Of a DNA stretch of 64,000 nucleotides, positions 7,219-15,102 are shown in pieces. The notes under the pieces were generated by a model. It did no database searches, was not told the DNA's origin, and saw only the letters and a program-made list of their open reading frames with translations. The position numbers were made by a program, and so were the translations under genes. Origin of the DNA: Rubrivivax sp. A210 (GTDB lineage: Bacteria; Pseudomonadota; Gammaproteobacteria; Burkholderiales; Burkholderiaceae_C); contig NZ_CAJGBN010000034.1 in assembly GCF_904426505.1 (NCBI RefSeq), positions 1 to 64,000 of the forward strand. Direction: 5' to 3'. Within the stretch, counting starts at the first letter, position 1. Each line of letters begins with the position of its first letter.

Positions 7219-7941
7219 ATGCAAGCACCCCTCGAATGGCTGCCCGCGGCCGGCGCTCCTGAACAGCTGATCCTGCTGCTGCACGGCTGGGGCGAAGACG
7301 GCCGCGCGATGGCGCCGCTGGCCCAAGCCCTGCGCGCCCAGTTTCCCCAAGCCGCCGTGCTGGCGCCCGATGCGCCCGAGCCCTGCAGCGGCGATGGCGG
7401 CGGCATCCAGACGGAAGGCCGCCAGTGGTATGCCACGGACGACCTCACCCCCGCGCTGTGGGCCGAGCGCGTGGCCGCCGCCCTGCCGGCGCTGGAGGCC
7501 TGGATCAAGGCCGGGCAGCAGCGCCTGGGCGTGGGGCCTGCAGCCACGGCGCTGGGCGGTTTCTCGCAGGGCGCCGTGCTGGCGCTCGCGCTGGCGGTGG
7601 GGCACGACGGCCTGGCCGGCCGCGTGCTGGCCTTCGGCGGTTGCTTCGTCAGCCCGCCAGCCGCGGCGCCGCGCCTCACCACGGTGCATCTCTTCCACGG
7701 CGCCGACGACGCCGTGATCCCGGCCGACGGCTCGCGCCAGGCCCTGCAATGGCTGGCCGACCTGAACGGCGACGCCACGCTGGACATCGCCCGCGGCGTC
7801 GGCCACGCGCTGCACCCGGCGCTGGTCGAGTGCTGCCTGCACCGCCTTACCCACCACATTCCGCAGCGCACCTGGCAGGCCGCGCTGGGCGCGGTGCCGG
7901 CGCGGCAGGAAGGCGCTGACCCTTCCGCCCCCGACGACTGA
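7219..7941 (+). CDS. ypfH: Serine esterase, YpfH family (alpha/beta hydrolase)
   Basis: 240 residues, cytoplasmic, no signal peptide. LILLLHGWGEDG supplies the oxyanion region and GGFSQGAVL the nucleophile elbow with catalytic Ser. HGADDAVIP supplies the Asp and GVGHALHP the His. This order and length match the phospholipase/carboxylesterase family of E. coli YpfH, which hydrolyses short acyl esters. The ATG at 7219 starts the conserved part; an upstream ATG at 7162 would add 19 residues without family support. The next gene, yaaA, follows after 15 bases, so they may be co-transcribed. The natural substrate is unknown. Confidence 0.85.
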   Translation: MQAPLEWLPAAGAPEQLILLLHGWGEDGRAMAPLAQALRAQFPQAAVLAPDAPEPCSGDGGGIQTEGRQWYATDDLTPALWAERVAAALPALEAWIKAGQQRLGVGPAATALGGFSQGAVLALALAVGHDGLAGRVLAFGGCFVSPPAAAPRLTTVHLFHGADDAVIPADGSRQALQWLADLNGDATLDIARGVGHALHPALVECCLHRLTHHIPQRTWQAALGAVPARQEGADPSAPDD

Positions 7942-7956
7942 CGACGAGCCAAACCC

Positions 7957-8745
7957 ATGCTGCTGCTGCTGTCCCCCGCCAAGACGCTGGACTACGAGAG
8001 CCCGTTGCCAGCGCCCGTGTTCGCCGCGGCCACCGAGCCGCTGTTTGCTGACCAGGCGTCGGCGCTGATTGCCGTGCTGCGCCGCAAGTCGGTGCGCCAG
8101 GTGGCGGCGCTGATGGACTTGTCGCCGGCACTGGCCGAACTCAATGTCGCGCGCTATGCCGCCTGGCAGTTGCAGGCCGATGCCACGAACAGCCGCCCGG
8201 CGCTGCTGGCCTTTGCCGGCGATGTCTACGACGGCCTCCAGGCCGCCACCCTGGGCGCCGACGACCTGGCCTGGGCGCAGCAGCACCTGGTCATGCTGTC
8301 CGGCCTCTACGGCGCGCTGCGCCCGCTGGACCTTTTGCAGCCCTACCGCCTGGAAATGGGCACGGCGCTGAAGACGCGGCGCGGCAAGGATCTCTACGCC
8401 TGGTGGGGCGACCGCATCGCCGCCCACCTGAACGAGCGCCAGGCGAAAGAGGTGTCGCCGGTGGTTCTCAACCTGGCCTCCATCGAATACGCCCGCGCGG
8501 CCCGCCGCAAGGCCTTGCGCGCCCGCGTTGTCGACTGCGTGTTCGAGGAGGTGCGGCCCGATGGCAGCGCCAGGATCATCAGCTTCTTCGCCAAGAAGGC
8601 GCGCGGCATGATGGCCCGCCACGCCATTGCGCGCCGCGCCACCCGGCCCGAGGACGTGCTGGACTTTGCGGCTGCCGGCTACGCCTTCGACGCCGCTGCC
8701 TCGGCACCCGAACGACTCGTCTTCCGCCGCCGCGCCGAGACTTAG
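7957..8745 (+). CDS. yaaA: Peroxide stress protein YaaA
   Basis: 262 residues beginning MLLLLSPAKTLDYESP, the signature opening of the YaaA/UPF0246 (DUF328) family. Other conserved stretches are LSGLYGALRPLDL and PYRLEMG, and the length is typical. In E. coli, OxyR-induced YaaA lowers intracellular free iron during hydrogen peroxide stress and so limits Fenton damage to DNA; the protein binds DNA. No OxyR site was recognised here. It lies just after the esterase and before an iron-dependent oxygenase gene. Confidence 0.92.
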   Translation: MLLLLSPAKTLDYESPLPAPVFAAATEPLFADQASALIAVLRRKSVRQVAALMDLSPALAELNVARYAAWQLQADATNSRPALLAFAGDVYDGLQAATLGADDLAWAQQHLVMLSGLYGALRPLDLLQPYRLEMGTALKTRRGKDLYAWWGDRIAAHLNERQAKEVSPVVLNLASIEYARAARRKALRARVVDCVFEEVRPDGSARIISFFAKKARGMMARHAIARRATRPEDVLDFAAAGYAFDAAASAPERLVFRRRAET

Positions 8746-8795
8746 TCGGGCCTGATTTGCAGCGGCGGCCCGCGCCGGCCTGCCAGAATGCGCCC

Positions 8796-9665
8796 ATGGT
8801 GGCGACGATGACGACCCAGGCGATCACGCCGGAGCTCCGGCAATGGATACTCGACCAAGCCCTGGCCGGCTGCCAGCCCGCCGATGTGCTGGCGGCCATG
8901 CGCAACAGCGGTTGGGACGAGGACACGGCGGTGGCGGCGATGGAGCAGACGCTGCGCGAGCGCCTGCAGCAGGTCGGCCACACGGTCACCGCGGCGCCGG
9001 CCTCCGGCGCGCCCGTGCCCGAGCCGGCGCTGGAGGCCGCGCCGACGCGCCTCAGCGCCGAGGGCCATGAGGTGCGCGTGCTGACCACCTTGAAGCGGCC
9101 GCGCGTGGTGGTCTTCGGCGGCCTGCTCAGCGACGAGGAATGCACGGCCCTGATGGCGCTGGCGGGGCCGCGCCTGCTGCGTTCGGAGACGGTGGACAAC
9201 GCCACCGGCGGCAGCGAGGTCAACGCCGCGCGCACCAGCGACGGCATGTTTTTCTCGCGTGGCGAGACGCCGCTGATCGACGGCATCGAGCGCCGCATTG
9301 CCGCGCTGCTGTGCTGGCCGCTGGAAAACGGCGAGGGCCTGCAGGTGCTGCGCTACCGGCCTGGCGCCGAATACCGCCCCCACCACGATTACTTCGACCC
9401 CGCCCAGGCCGGCACGGCGCGCATCCTGCAGCGCGGCGGCCAGCGCGTCGGCACCTTGGTGATGTACCTCAACACGCCCGAGGGCGGCGGCGCCACCACC
9501 TTCCCCGATGTCGGCCTGGAGGTCGCGCCGGTGCGCGGCAATGCGGTCTTCTTCAGCTACGACCGGCCCGACCCCTCCACGCGCACGCTGCACGGCGGCG
9601 CGCCAGTGACGGCGGGCGAGAAGTGGGTGGCCACCAAGTGGTTGCGCGAGGGCGTCTTCATCTGA
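8796..9665 (+). CDS. 2-oxoglutarate/Fe(II) prolyl 4-hydroxylase-like oxygenase
   Basis: 289 residues. The catalytic half carries YRPHHDYFD (iron-binding His and Asp), a distal His in TLHGGAPV, and Lys in GEKWVATKW for 2-oxoglutarate, the P4Hc domain pattern. EGGGATTFPDVGL is also typical. An N-terminal 50-residue region (MRNSGWDEDTAVAAMEQTL) looks like a small UBA-like three-helix module. Bacterial members hydroxylate proline in proteins or peptides; the substrate here is unknown. The start ATG is chosen where the helical module begins. The 3' end overlaps the convergent DUF4010 gene by 8 bases. Confidence 0.85.
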   Translation: MVATMTTQAITPELRQWILDQALAGCQPADVLAAMRNSGWDEDTAVAAMEQTLRERLQQVGHTVTAAPASGAPVPEPALEAAPTRLSAEGHEVRVLTTLKRPRVVVFGGLLSDEECTALMALAGPRLLRSETVDNATGGSEVNAARTSDGMFFSRGETPLIDGIERRIAALLCWPLENGEGLQVLRYRPGAEYRPHHDYFDPAQAGTARILQRGGQRVGTLVMYLNTPEGGGATTFPDVGLEVAPVRGNAVFFSYDRPDPSTRTLHGGAPVTAGEKWVATKWLREGVFI

Positions 9666-10932
9666 AGACCAGCATCGCGCCCAGCGCGCCCGCGGTCGAC
9701 AGCAGCAGCGAACCCGCCACGCGCAGGCCGTAGCCGCGCCCGCCCGCCACCCAGGCGGTGATGCTGCGTGTCACGGCGTTGGTGGCCACCGCCACCAGCG
9801 CGGCGTCGCGCACCAGGCCCGGCTCGACCAGGCCGGCGGCGGCGCGTGCGCCGAGCGCCGCCACCGGCGCATGGGCATCGGCCAGCGCCGCCAATGCGCT
9901 GCCGGCCAGCACGCCACCGACGCCGAAGTGCGTCTGCGCCCAGGCCACGCCCAGCGCCACCACGGCCAGCAGCAGGGCCACCAGCACGGCCTCGCGGGGG
10001 CGCAGCGGGCCCTGGCCGGGCGCTGCCACCGCCTCCGGCGGCAGCGCGGGCGCGGCGCGCAGGCGCAACAAGCCGCTGGTCAGGGCCAGGGTGGCGCCGG
10101 CCGCCGCCGCCGGCAGCAGGGCCAGCGCCGAGGGCGGCGACAGTGCCGCCAGCATCAGCAGGGCCAGCAGCCAGGTGGCGGCCGTCGACATCATGGCGCC
10201 GGCCTCGCAGGCGGCGGCGGCAGCCGGGGTGGCGCGGCTGCGCGCCCCCATCGCGGCGATGGTGGCCGTGCTGGACACCAGGCCCGACATCAGCCCGGCC
10301 AGCGCCAGCCCGGCGCGCGGCCCGAACAGGCGCAGCGCGACATGGCCGGCGGCCTGCAGCGCCAGGATCAGCAGCGTCAGCATCAGCAGGGTGCGCGGCG
10401 CCAGCCCGCCCAGCCAGGCCAGGGGCTGGGCCGGCGCCAGCGGCAACAGCACCAGGGCCAGGGCGGCGAGCAGCAGGGCGTCGTGCAGCTCGGCCTCGCT
10501 CAGCATCTGGGTCGCGAAGCGGTGCAGGCGCTCGCGCGCCGCCAGCAGGCCGGCGACGATGGCCGCAGCGGCTGCGCCCAGGGCCGGCTGCTGCACCGCG
10601 AGCACGCCCACCAGGTAGGTGACGAAGAGGGCCAGCTCGGTGGTGAGGCCGGGGTCGGCATCGGGCGTCTTGTGCTGCTGGCTGCGCCAGTAGGCGGCGC
10701 TGGCCAGCAGGGCCACGGCCAGCGCGCCCAGGGCCACCAGCAGCGGCTGCCGCGTCAGCTGGGCCAGGCCGCCGCAGAAGCCGGCCAGCGCGAAGCTGCG
10801 GATGCCGGCCGCCTTGCGCTCGGGGCCGCGGCGCTTGCGGCGCTCGCGCTCCAGGCCGATCAGCAGCGCCCCGCCCAGGGCCGCGGCCAGGCCCAGCAGA
10901 TCGCCGCCGGCGAGGGTCGGGCCCGCGTCCAT
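9658..10932 (-). CDS. MgtC/DUF4010 family integral membrane protein
   Basis: 424 residues, almost wholly hydrophobic, with about 11-12 predicted membrane spans. The N-terminal part has LLIGLERERRKR and AAGIRSFALAGFCGG, hallmarks of the MgtC/SapB N-terminal domain. The C-terminal half (LAGLMSGLVSSTATIAAMG) matches DUF4010. Proteins with this architecture are widespread and uncharacterised; some relatives are linked to magnesium stress. ATG at 10932 is chosen because the sequence upstream is not hydrophobic and lies in the neighbouring gene. The beta-CASP nuclease gene lies 7 bases upstream in the same direction, so they may share a transcript. Confidence 0.85.
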   Translation of the reverse strand: MDAGPTLAGGDLLGLAAALGGALLIGLERERRKRRGPERKAAGIRSFALAGFCGGLAQLTRQPLLVALGALAVALLASAAYWRSQQHKTPDADPGLTTELALFVTYLVGVLAVQQPALGAAAAAIVAGLLAARERLHRFATQMLSEAELHDALLLAALALVLLPLAPAQPLAWLGGLAPRTLLMLTLLILALQAAGHVALRLFGPRAGLALAGLMSGLVSSTATIAAMGARSRATPAAAAACEAGAMMSTAATWLLALLMLAALSPPSALALLPAAAAGATLALTSGLLRLRAAPALPPEAVAAPGQGPLRPREAVLVALLLAVVALGVAWAQTHFGVGGVLAGSALAALADAHAPVAALGARAAAGLVEPGLVRDAALVAVATNAVTRSITAWVAGGRGYGLRVAGSLLLSTAGALGAMLVFR

Positions 10933-10939
10933 GGGGGCG

Positions 10940-12301
10940 CTAGACCTCTGCCGCCTCGCCGTGCTGGGGCACGCGCACGGCCCAGCCCAGTTGCTGCTGG
11001 ATGGCCCCGCGCAGCGCATCGGCGGCGTCGGGCTCGCCATGGACGACGAAGGTCGCACGCGGCGCCGGGTGCAGCGCGCCCAGCCAGGCCAGCAGCTCGC
11101 CGCGGTCGGCGTGGCCCGAGAGGCCTTCGAGCCGGCTCACTTCGGCGCGCACCGGCACCATCTCGCCGTGGATGCGCAGCTCGCGCTCGCCGGCCAGCAG
11201 GCGGGCGCCGCGGCTGCCGCCGACCTGGAAGCCGGCCAGCACGATGCTGTGGCGGTGCTCGGGCGCCATCGCCTTGAGGTGGTGCAGCACGCGCCCGCCG
11301 GTGGCCATGCCGCTGGCCGAGATGATGATGGCCGGGAAGCGCGCCGCCGCCAGCCGCATCGACTGCTGCGCCGTCTCGACCATGCGCACGCCGTCGCACA
11401 GGCCGCGCAGCTCGCGCGCCGGCACGCGCAGCAGCCGGCCCTGGCCGCGGTAGAGCGCGGTGGCGGCCTGGGCCATGGGGCTGTCGAGGAAGATCGGGAT
11501 CTCGGCCGCGATGGCGCCGCTGCGGCGCAGGCGCTGCAACAGCAGCAGCAGGGCCTGGGCGCGGCCCACGGCAAAGGCCGGCAGCAGCACCGAGCCGCCG
11601 CGCTGCACCGTGCGCTTGACGATGTCGGCCAGCAACGGCGCCGGGTCGGCCTCGGGGTGGAGGCGGTTGCCATAGGTCGATTCGACGATCATCACGTCGG
11701 CCGCCGGCGCCGGCTGCGGCGGCGGCATCAGCAGGTCGTGCTGGCGCCCGAGATCGCCCGAAAACACCAGGCGCAGGCCTTCGCGGCCGGGCTCGCTGAG
11801 GCTCACGCTGCAGGCGCCCAGCAGATGGCCGGCGCGGCTGAGCGCCAGCTTGTGGCGGCCGAGCAAGATTTCGCGCCCGGGCGGCAGCGGCTTCATCAGC
11901 GCCAATGCCCGTTCGGCATCGGCGCGCGTGTACAGCGGCAGCGCCTTGGCATGGCGGCTGTAGCCGTGGCGGTTGGCGCGGCGCGCGTCTTCTTCCTGCA
12001 GGTGGGCGCTGTCGAGCAGCAGCACGCGCGCCAGCGCACAGGTGGCGGGGCTGGCGTAGACCGGGCCCTTGTAGCCGTGGCGCACCAGGGCCGGCAGCCA
12101 GCCGCTGTGGTCGAGGTGGGCGTGGCTGATGACCACCGCGTCCAGCTCGCGCAGCGCCTCGGGCAGGGACCAGTTGCGCTCGCGGTGCAGCTTCCAGCCC
12201 TGGAACATGCCGCAGTCGAGCAGGATGCGCGAACCCGCTGATTCGACGAGGTGGCGCGAGCCGGTCACGCCGTCGGCGGCACCGAGGAAGTGGATCTTCA
12301 T
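10940..12301 (-). CDS. MBL-fold beta-CASP ribonuclease
   Basis: 453 residues. The metallo-beta-lactamase motif HAHLDH (H60, H62, D64, H65) and downstream FSGDLG and ESTYGN bind two zinc ions. The beta-CASP motifs follow (PAFAVGRAQ, IISASGMATGGRV, a late SGHADR His). The set resembles the CPSF-73-like/RNase J-related exonucleases annotated as RNA-processing exonucleases in proteobacteria. It is probably cytoplasmic and acts on RNA, but its target in bacteria is unknown. ATG at 12301 opens directly with the MKIHFLGAADGVTGS strand. It is the first gene of a two-gene set with the DUF4010 protein. Confidence 0.88.
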   Translation of the reverse strand: MKIHFLGAADGVTGSRHLVESAGSRILLDCGMFQGWKLHRERNWSLPEALRELDAVVISHAHLDHSGWLPALVRHGYKGPVYASPATCALARVLLLDSAHLQEEDARRANRHGYSRHAKALPLYTRADAERALALMKPLPPGREILLGRHKLALSRAGHLLGACSVSLSEPGREGLRLVFSGDLGRQHDLLMPPPQPAPAADVMIVESTYGNRLHPEADPAPLLADIVKRTVQRGGSVLLPAFAVGRAQALLLLLQRLRRSGAIAAEIPIFLDSPMAQAATALYRGQGRLLRVPARELRGLCDGVRMVETAQQSMRLAAARFPAIIISASGMATGGRVLHHLKAMAPEHRHSIVLAGFQVGGSRGARLLAGERELRIHGEMVPVRAEVSRLEGLSGHADRGELLAWLGALHPAPRATFVVHGEPDAADALRGAIQQQLGWAVRVPQHGEAAEV

Positions 12302-12320
12302 GGCCGCTCGCTCCTGGCGC

Positions 12321-12507
12321 TAGTGTCCTGAGTTGGAGGTTCGTTGATGAAGCGTGGACGAAGCATCAAGCGCTGGCGCATCCTGTCGAAAACGGCCGCA
12401 GCCTGGGCGCGGCGCGCAGCCGGGGTAGACCCCCGGCGAGCACCGCAACGACGGATGCGGTCGTTTCTCGGCAGGATGCTTCAATGAACTTCCAACTCAG
12501 GACACTA
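12321..12507. mobile_element. MITE-like palindromic element flanked by TA
   Basis: A 187-bp non-coding element. It begins TAGTGTCCTGAGTTGGAGG and ends with the inverse of TAGTGTCCTGAGTTGGAAG, so the terminal inverted repeats run about 27 bases. Inner arms starting GCATCCTGTCGAAAACGG (from about 12379) and the inverse of GCATCCTGCCGAGAAACG (ending about 12482) extend the palindrome, with about 30 extra bases in the left arm. A CCGGGG/CCCCGG hairpin is near the centre. Flanking TA dinucleotides suggest insertion at TA, as for IS630/mariner-type elements. No transposase is present, so it would need one in trans. Confidence 0.75.
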
Positions 12508-13266
12508 ACCGAACTGCTCCAGCAGGCGCATCAAGGTCATCGTGAAGGGCTGTTCCAGCATCGGCAGGGTCAGCATCAGGCCCAGCAGGCCCACCCCCAG
12601 TGTGACCGGGAAACCGATGGCGAAGATGTTGATCTGCGGCGCCACGCGCGAGATGGCGCCCAGCACCAGGTTGACGAAGAGCAGCATGGTCACCAGCGGC
12701 AGCGCGATCCACAGCCCGGTGGCAAAGATTTCAGCGCCCCAGCGCTGCGGCTGGGCGTCGCGCAGAAAGGCAAAGGGTTCGGGGGCTATGGGGAATGCGA
12801 CGAAGCTCTGCGCCAGCGCCGCAATCACCAGCAGGTGACCGTTGACGACGATGAACAGCCACGACACGGTGGTGCCGAAAAAGCGGCTGCTGGCGGTGGC
12901 GGTAGACGCCGAGATGGGGTCGAAGAAGCCGGCGAAGTTCAGGCCCATCTGCAGGCCGACGATCTCGCCCGCGTATTCCACCGCGGCAAACACCAGCCGC
13001 ACCGAGAAGCCCAGCGCCAGGCCGATGACCGCCTGCTGCGCCACCAGCAGCAGGGCCGGCGGCGAAGCCAGCGCCACCGGCGCGAAGGCCGGCAGATTGC
13101 CTTGCAGCGCCAGCGCGATGAAGGCGGCGAGGCCGATGCGAACGCGCGCCGGCACCATGCGCGTGCCCAGCACCGGCAGCGCCGCGAACAGCGCCAGCGC
13201 GCGCAAGAAGGGCCACAGCAGCGGCGTGACCCAATCCAGGATCTGCGCCTCGCTGAGCGTGATCAT
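12505..13266 (-). CDS. fliR: Flagellar biosynthetic protein FliR
   Basis: 253 residues, a component of the membrane export gate of the flagellar type III apparatus with FliP and FliQ. Six or so hydrophobic helices are visible, beginning FLRALALFAALPVLG, and the family region MGLNFAGFFDP is present. It is the last gene of the fliLMNOPQR block, two bases after fliQ. The stop codon TAG (12507-12505) is made from the terminal TA of the adjacent MITE-like element. The true C-terminus may therefore have been altered by the insertion, although the length is normal for FliR. Confidence 0.92.
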   Translation of the reverse strand: MITLSEAQILDWVTPLLWPFLRALALFAALPVLGTRMVPARVRIGLAAFIALALQGNLPAFAPVALASPPALLLVAQQAVIGLALGFSVRLVFAAVEYAGEIVGLQMGLNFAGFFDPISASTATASSRFFGTTVSWLFIVVNGHLLVIAALAQSFVAFPIAPEPFAFLRDAQPQRWGAEIFATGLWIALPLVTMLLFVNLVLGAISRVAPQINIFAIGFPVTLGVGLLGLMLTLPMLEQPFTMTLMRLLEQFG

Positions 13267-13268
13267 GG

Positions 13269-13538
13269 CTAGCCGACGGCGGCCGGTATGGCCTGCAGCG
13301 TGCGCTGCAGGTATTCGACCAACGTCGCCAGCATCCAGGGCCCGGCCACGGCCAGCACGACGGCGGCGCCGACGATCTTGGGCACGAAGCTCAGCGTGGC
13401 CTCGTTGATCTGCGTGGCGGCCTGGAAGATGCTGACCACCAGGCCCACCACCAGCACCACCAGCAGCACCGGGGCGGCCACCATCAGCAGCACAAGCAGG
13501 CCTTGCTGGCCGGCGCTGAGAACTTGTTGCGCTTCCAT
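13269..13538 (-). CDS. fliQ: Flagellar biosynthetic protein FliQ
   Basis: 89 residues with two transmembrane helices (LLVLLMVAAPVLLVVLVVGL and VGAAVVLAVAGPWMLATLV) joined by the conserved SIFQAATQINEATLSFVPK loop. FliQ packs around the FliP-FliR core of the export gate in the basal body. The ATG at 13538 starts the family sequence (MEAQQVLSAGQQGL). It lies between fliP (13 bases upstream) and fliR (2 bases downstream), as in most flagellar operons. Confidence 0.93.
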   Translation of the reverse strand: MEAQQVLSAGQQGLLVLLMVAAPVLLVVLVVGLVVSIFQAATQINEATLSFVPKIVGAAVVLAVAGPWMLATLVEYLQRTLQAIPAAVG

Positions 13539-13551
13539 GATTGCAGGCCTT

Positions 13552-14304
13552 CTAGGTGACGAAGCTGGCCGCGAGTGAGCCCAGCAGCAGGTTCCAGCCA
13601 TCGGCCAGCACGAAGAGCATGAGCTTGAAGGGCAGGGCCACCAGCACCGGGCTCAGCATCATCATGCCCAAGCTCATCAGCACGCTGGCGACGATCATGT
13701 CGATGACGAGGAAGGGGATGAAGATCATGAAGCCGATCTGGAAGGCGCTCTTCAATTCGCTCGTCACGAAGGCCGGCACCAGCACCTTCAGCGGCACCTC
13801 CTCGCCCTTCACTTCGGGCGGCAGCTTGGCCAGGCGCGCGAACAACTGCACGTCGCTCTGGCGCGTCTGCTTGAGCATGAACTCGCGCAGCGGCTTGATG
13901 CCGGCGTCCAGCGCCTGCTCGGCGGCCAGGGTGCCGGCGGCATAGGGCGCATAGGCCTGCTCGTAGACCTTGTCGAAGGTGGTCGACATGACGAAGAAGG
14001 TGAGGAAGAGCGAGAGCCCGACGATGACCTGGTTGGGCGGCGCCGCCTGCGTGCCCATGGCCTGGCGCAGCAGGCTCAGCACGATGACGATGCGCGTGAA
14101 GGCCGTCATCAGCAGCAGCACCGCGGGCAGGAAGCTCAGGGCGGTGAAGAAGAGCAGGGTCTGGATGGGCACCGAATAGCTGGTGCCGCCCGGCCCCTGG
14201 GCGGTGAGCAGCGGCAGGGTGCCGGCCTGCTGGGCCCAGGCGCTGCCGGCTGCCAGTGCGGCGGCGGCCAGGACGGCGAGGCTTCTAGCCCGCATTGCGG
14301 TCAC
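13552..14304 (-). CDS. fliP: Flagellar biosynthetic protein FliP
   Basis: 250 residues. An N-terminal signal peptide (SLAVLAAAALAAGSAWAQ) is followed by a helix pair, a periplasmic stretch and two C-terminal helices, as in FliP. The family signature FTRIVIVLSLLRQAMGTQ is present. FliP forms the pore ring of the flagellar export gate. The start overlaps the fliO end by 20 bases. An in-frame ATG at 14295 is a possible alternative. The stop is TAG, showing that amber is an ordinary stop codon in this genome. Confidence 0.94.
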   Translation of the reverse strand: MTAMRARSLAVLAAAALAAGSAWAQQAGTLPLLTAQGPGGTSYSVPIQTLLFFTALSFLPAVLLLMTAFTRIVIVLSLLRQAMGTQAAPPNQVIVGLSLFLTFFVMSTTFDKVYEQAYAPYAAGTLAAEQALDAGIKPLREFMLKQTRQSDVQLFARLAKLPPEVKGEEVPLKVLVPAFVTSELKSAFQIGFMIFIPFLVIDMIVASVLMSLGMMMLSPVLVALPFKLMLFVLADGWNLLLGSLAASFVT

Positions 14305-14647
14305 CGGCGCGGGTGGCGTTCAGGCGTGACATCAGCTGCGCAAAGGGCGCGGCCGGCTCGGGCGGCGGCTCGAAGCCGGCCTCGGGCTTCATCGTGTGCA
14401 GCAGGTGGATGGCCTGGGGCGAGACGCCCAGCACCAGCCAGCGGCGTTCGTCACCCTGGCCCACTTCCACCGTCACCAGGCGCTGCTGCGCCGCCAGCGG
14501 CAGCACGGCCAGTGCCCGCGGCGTGCCGGCCGGGCCGCTGCCGCCGCCGGCCAGCGGCGAGCGCTTGAGCAGCCACAGCGCCAGCGGGATGAGGGCGATG
14601 ATGGCCAGGAACCACAGCAGCGACGTGAGCGGCGCGGGCATGGCCAT
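14285..14647 (-). CDS. fliO: Flagellar biosynthetic protein FliO
   Basis: 120 residues with one N-terminal membrane helix (LLWFLAIIALIPLALWLL) and a cytoplasmic tail containing a beta-rich core (RLVTVEVGQGDERRWLVLGV). FliO assists assembly of the FliP ring and is poorly conserved, so position counts: its ATG overlaps the fliN stop by one base and its end overlaps fliP. The length is within the usual 100-150 range. Confidence 0.88.
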   Translation of the reverse strand: MAMPAPLTSLLWFLAIIALIPLALWLLKRSPLAGGGSGPAGTPRALAVLPLAAQQRLVTVEVGQGDERRWLVLGVSPQAIHLLHTMKPEAGFEPPPEPAAPFAQLMSRLNATRAGDRNAG

Positions 14648-15102
14648 CAGGTCCGGCTGAGCCTCTTCATGCGCTCGCTGGGCGTCACGATGTCGGTGAG
14701 GCGAACGCCGAACTTGTCGTTCACCACCACCACCTCGCCCTGGGCGATGAGATAGCCGTTGACGAGCACGTCCATCGGTTCGCCGGCCACGTTCTCGAGC
14801 TCGATCACCGAGCCCTGGGCCATCTGCAGGATGTCCCTGAGGGGTTTGCGCGAGCGTCCGAGTTCCACCGTCAACTGGACCGGGATGTCCAGGATCTGGT
14901 TCAGGTCGTGGCCCGCGGCATTGACCGGCGTGGCAGCGTTGGAGAAGTTGGTGAAAGCTGCCGGCGCCACCGATTCGGCGGCCGTGGTCACTTCACTGGC
15001 GACTTCGTTGCCGCTGGCGGGCTGGCTTTCGGCCAGCGCAGCCGCCCATTCGGCGGCCATCTTGTCTTCTTCGGACATGGGGGTGTCGTTCTCAGCGGCC
15101 AT
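14647..15102 (-). CDS. fliN: Flagellar motor switch protein FliN
   Basis: 151 residues. The C-terminal 80 residues form the SpoA/FliN domain (IPVQLTVELGRSRKPLRDIL, VIELENVAGEPMDVLVNG, LIAQGEVVVVNDKFGVRL), which builds the C-ring with FliM. The first 60 residues are an acidic, Ala-rich extension common in betaproteobacterial FliN. The start overlaps fliM by 11 bases. FliN also docks the FliH-FliI complex during export, which matters given the defect in fliI. Confidence 0.94.
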   Translation of the reverse strand: MAAENDTPMSEEDKMAAEWAAALAESQPASGNEVASEVTTAAESVAPAAFTNFSNAATPVNAAGHDLNQILDIPVQLTVELGRSRKPLRDILQMAQGSVIELENVAGEPMDVLVNGYLIAQGEVVVVNDKFGVRLTDIVTPSERMKRLSRT

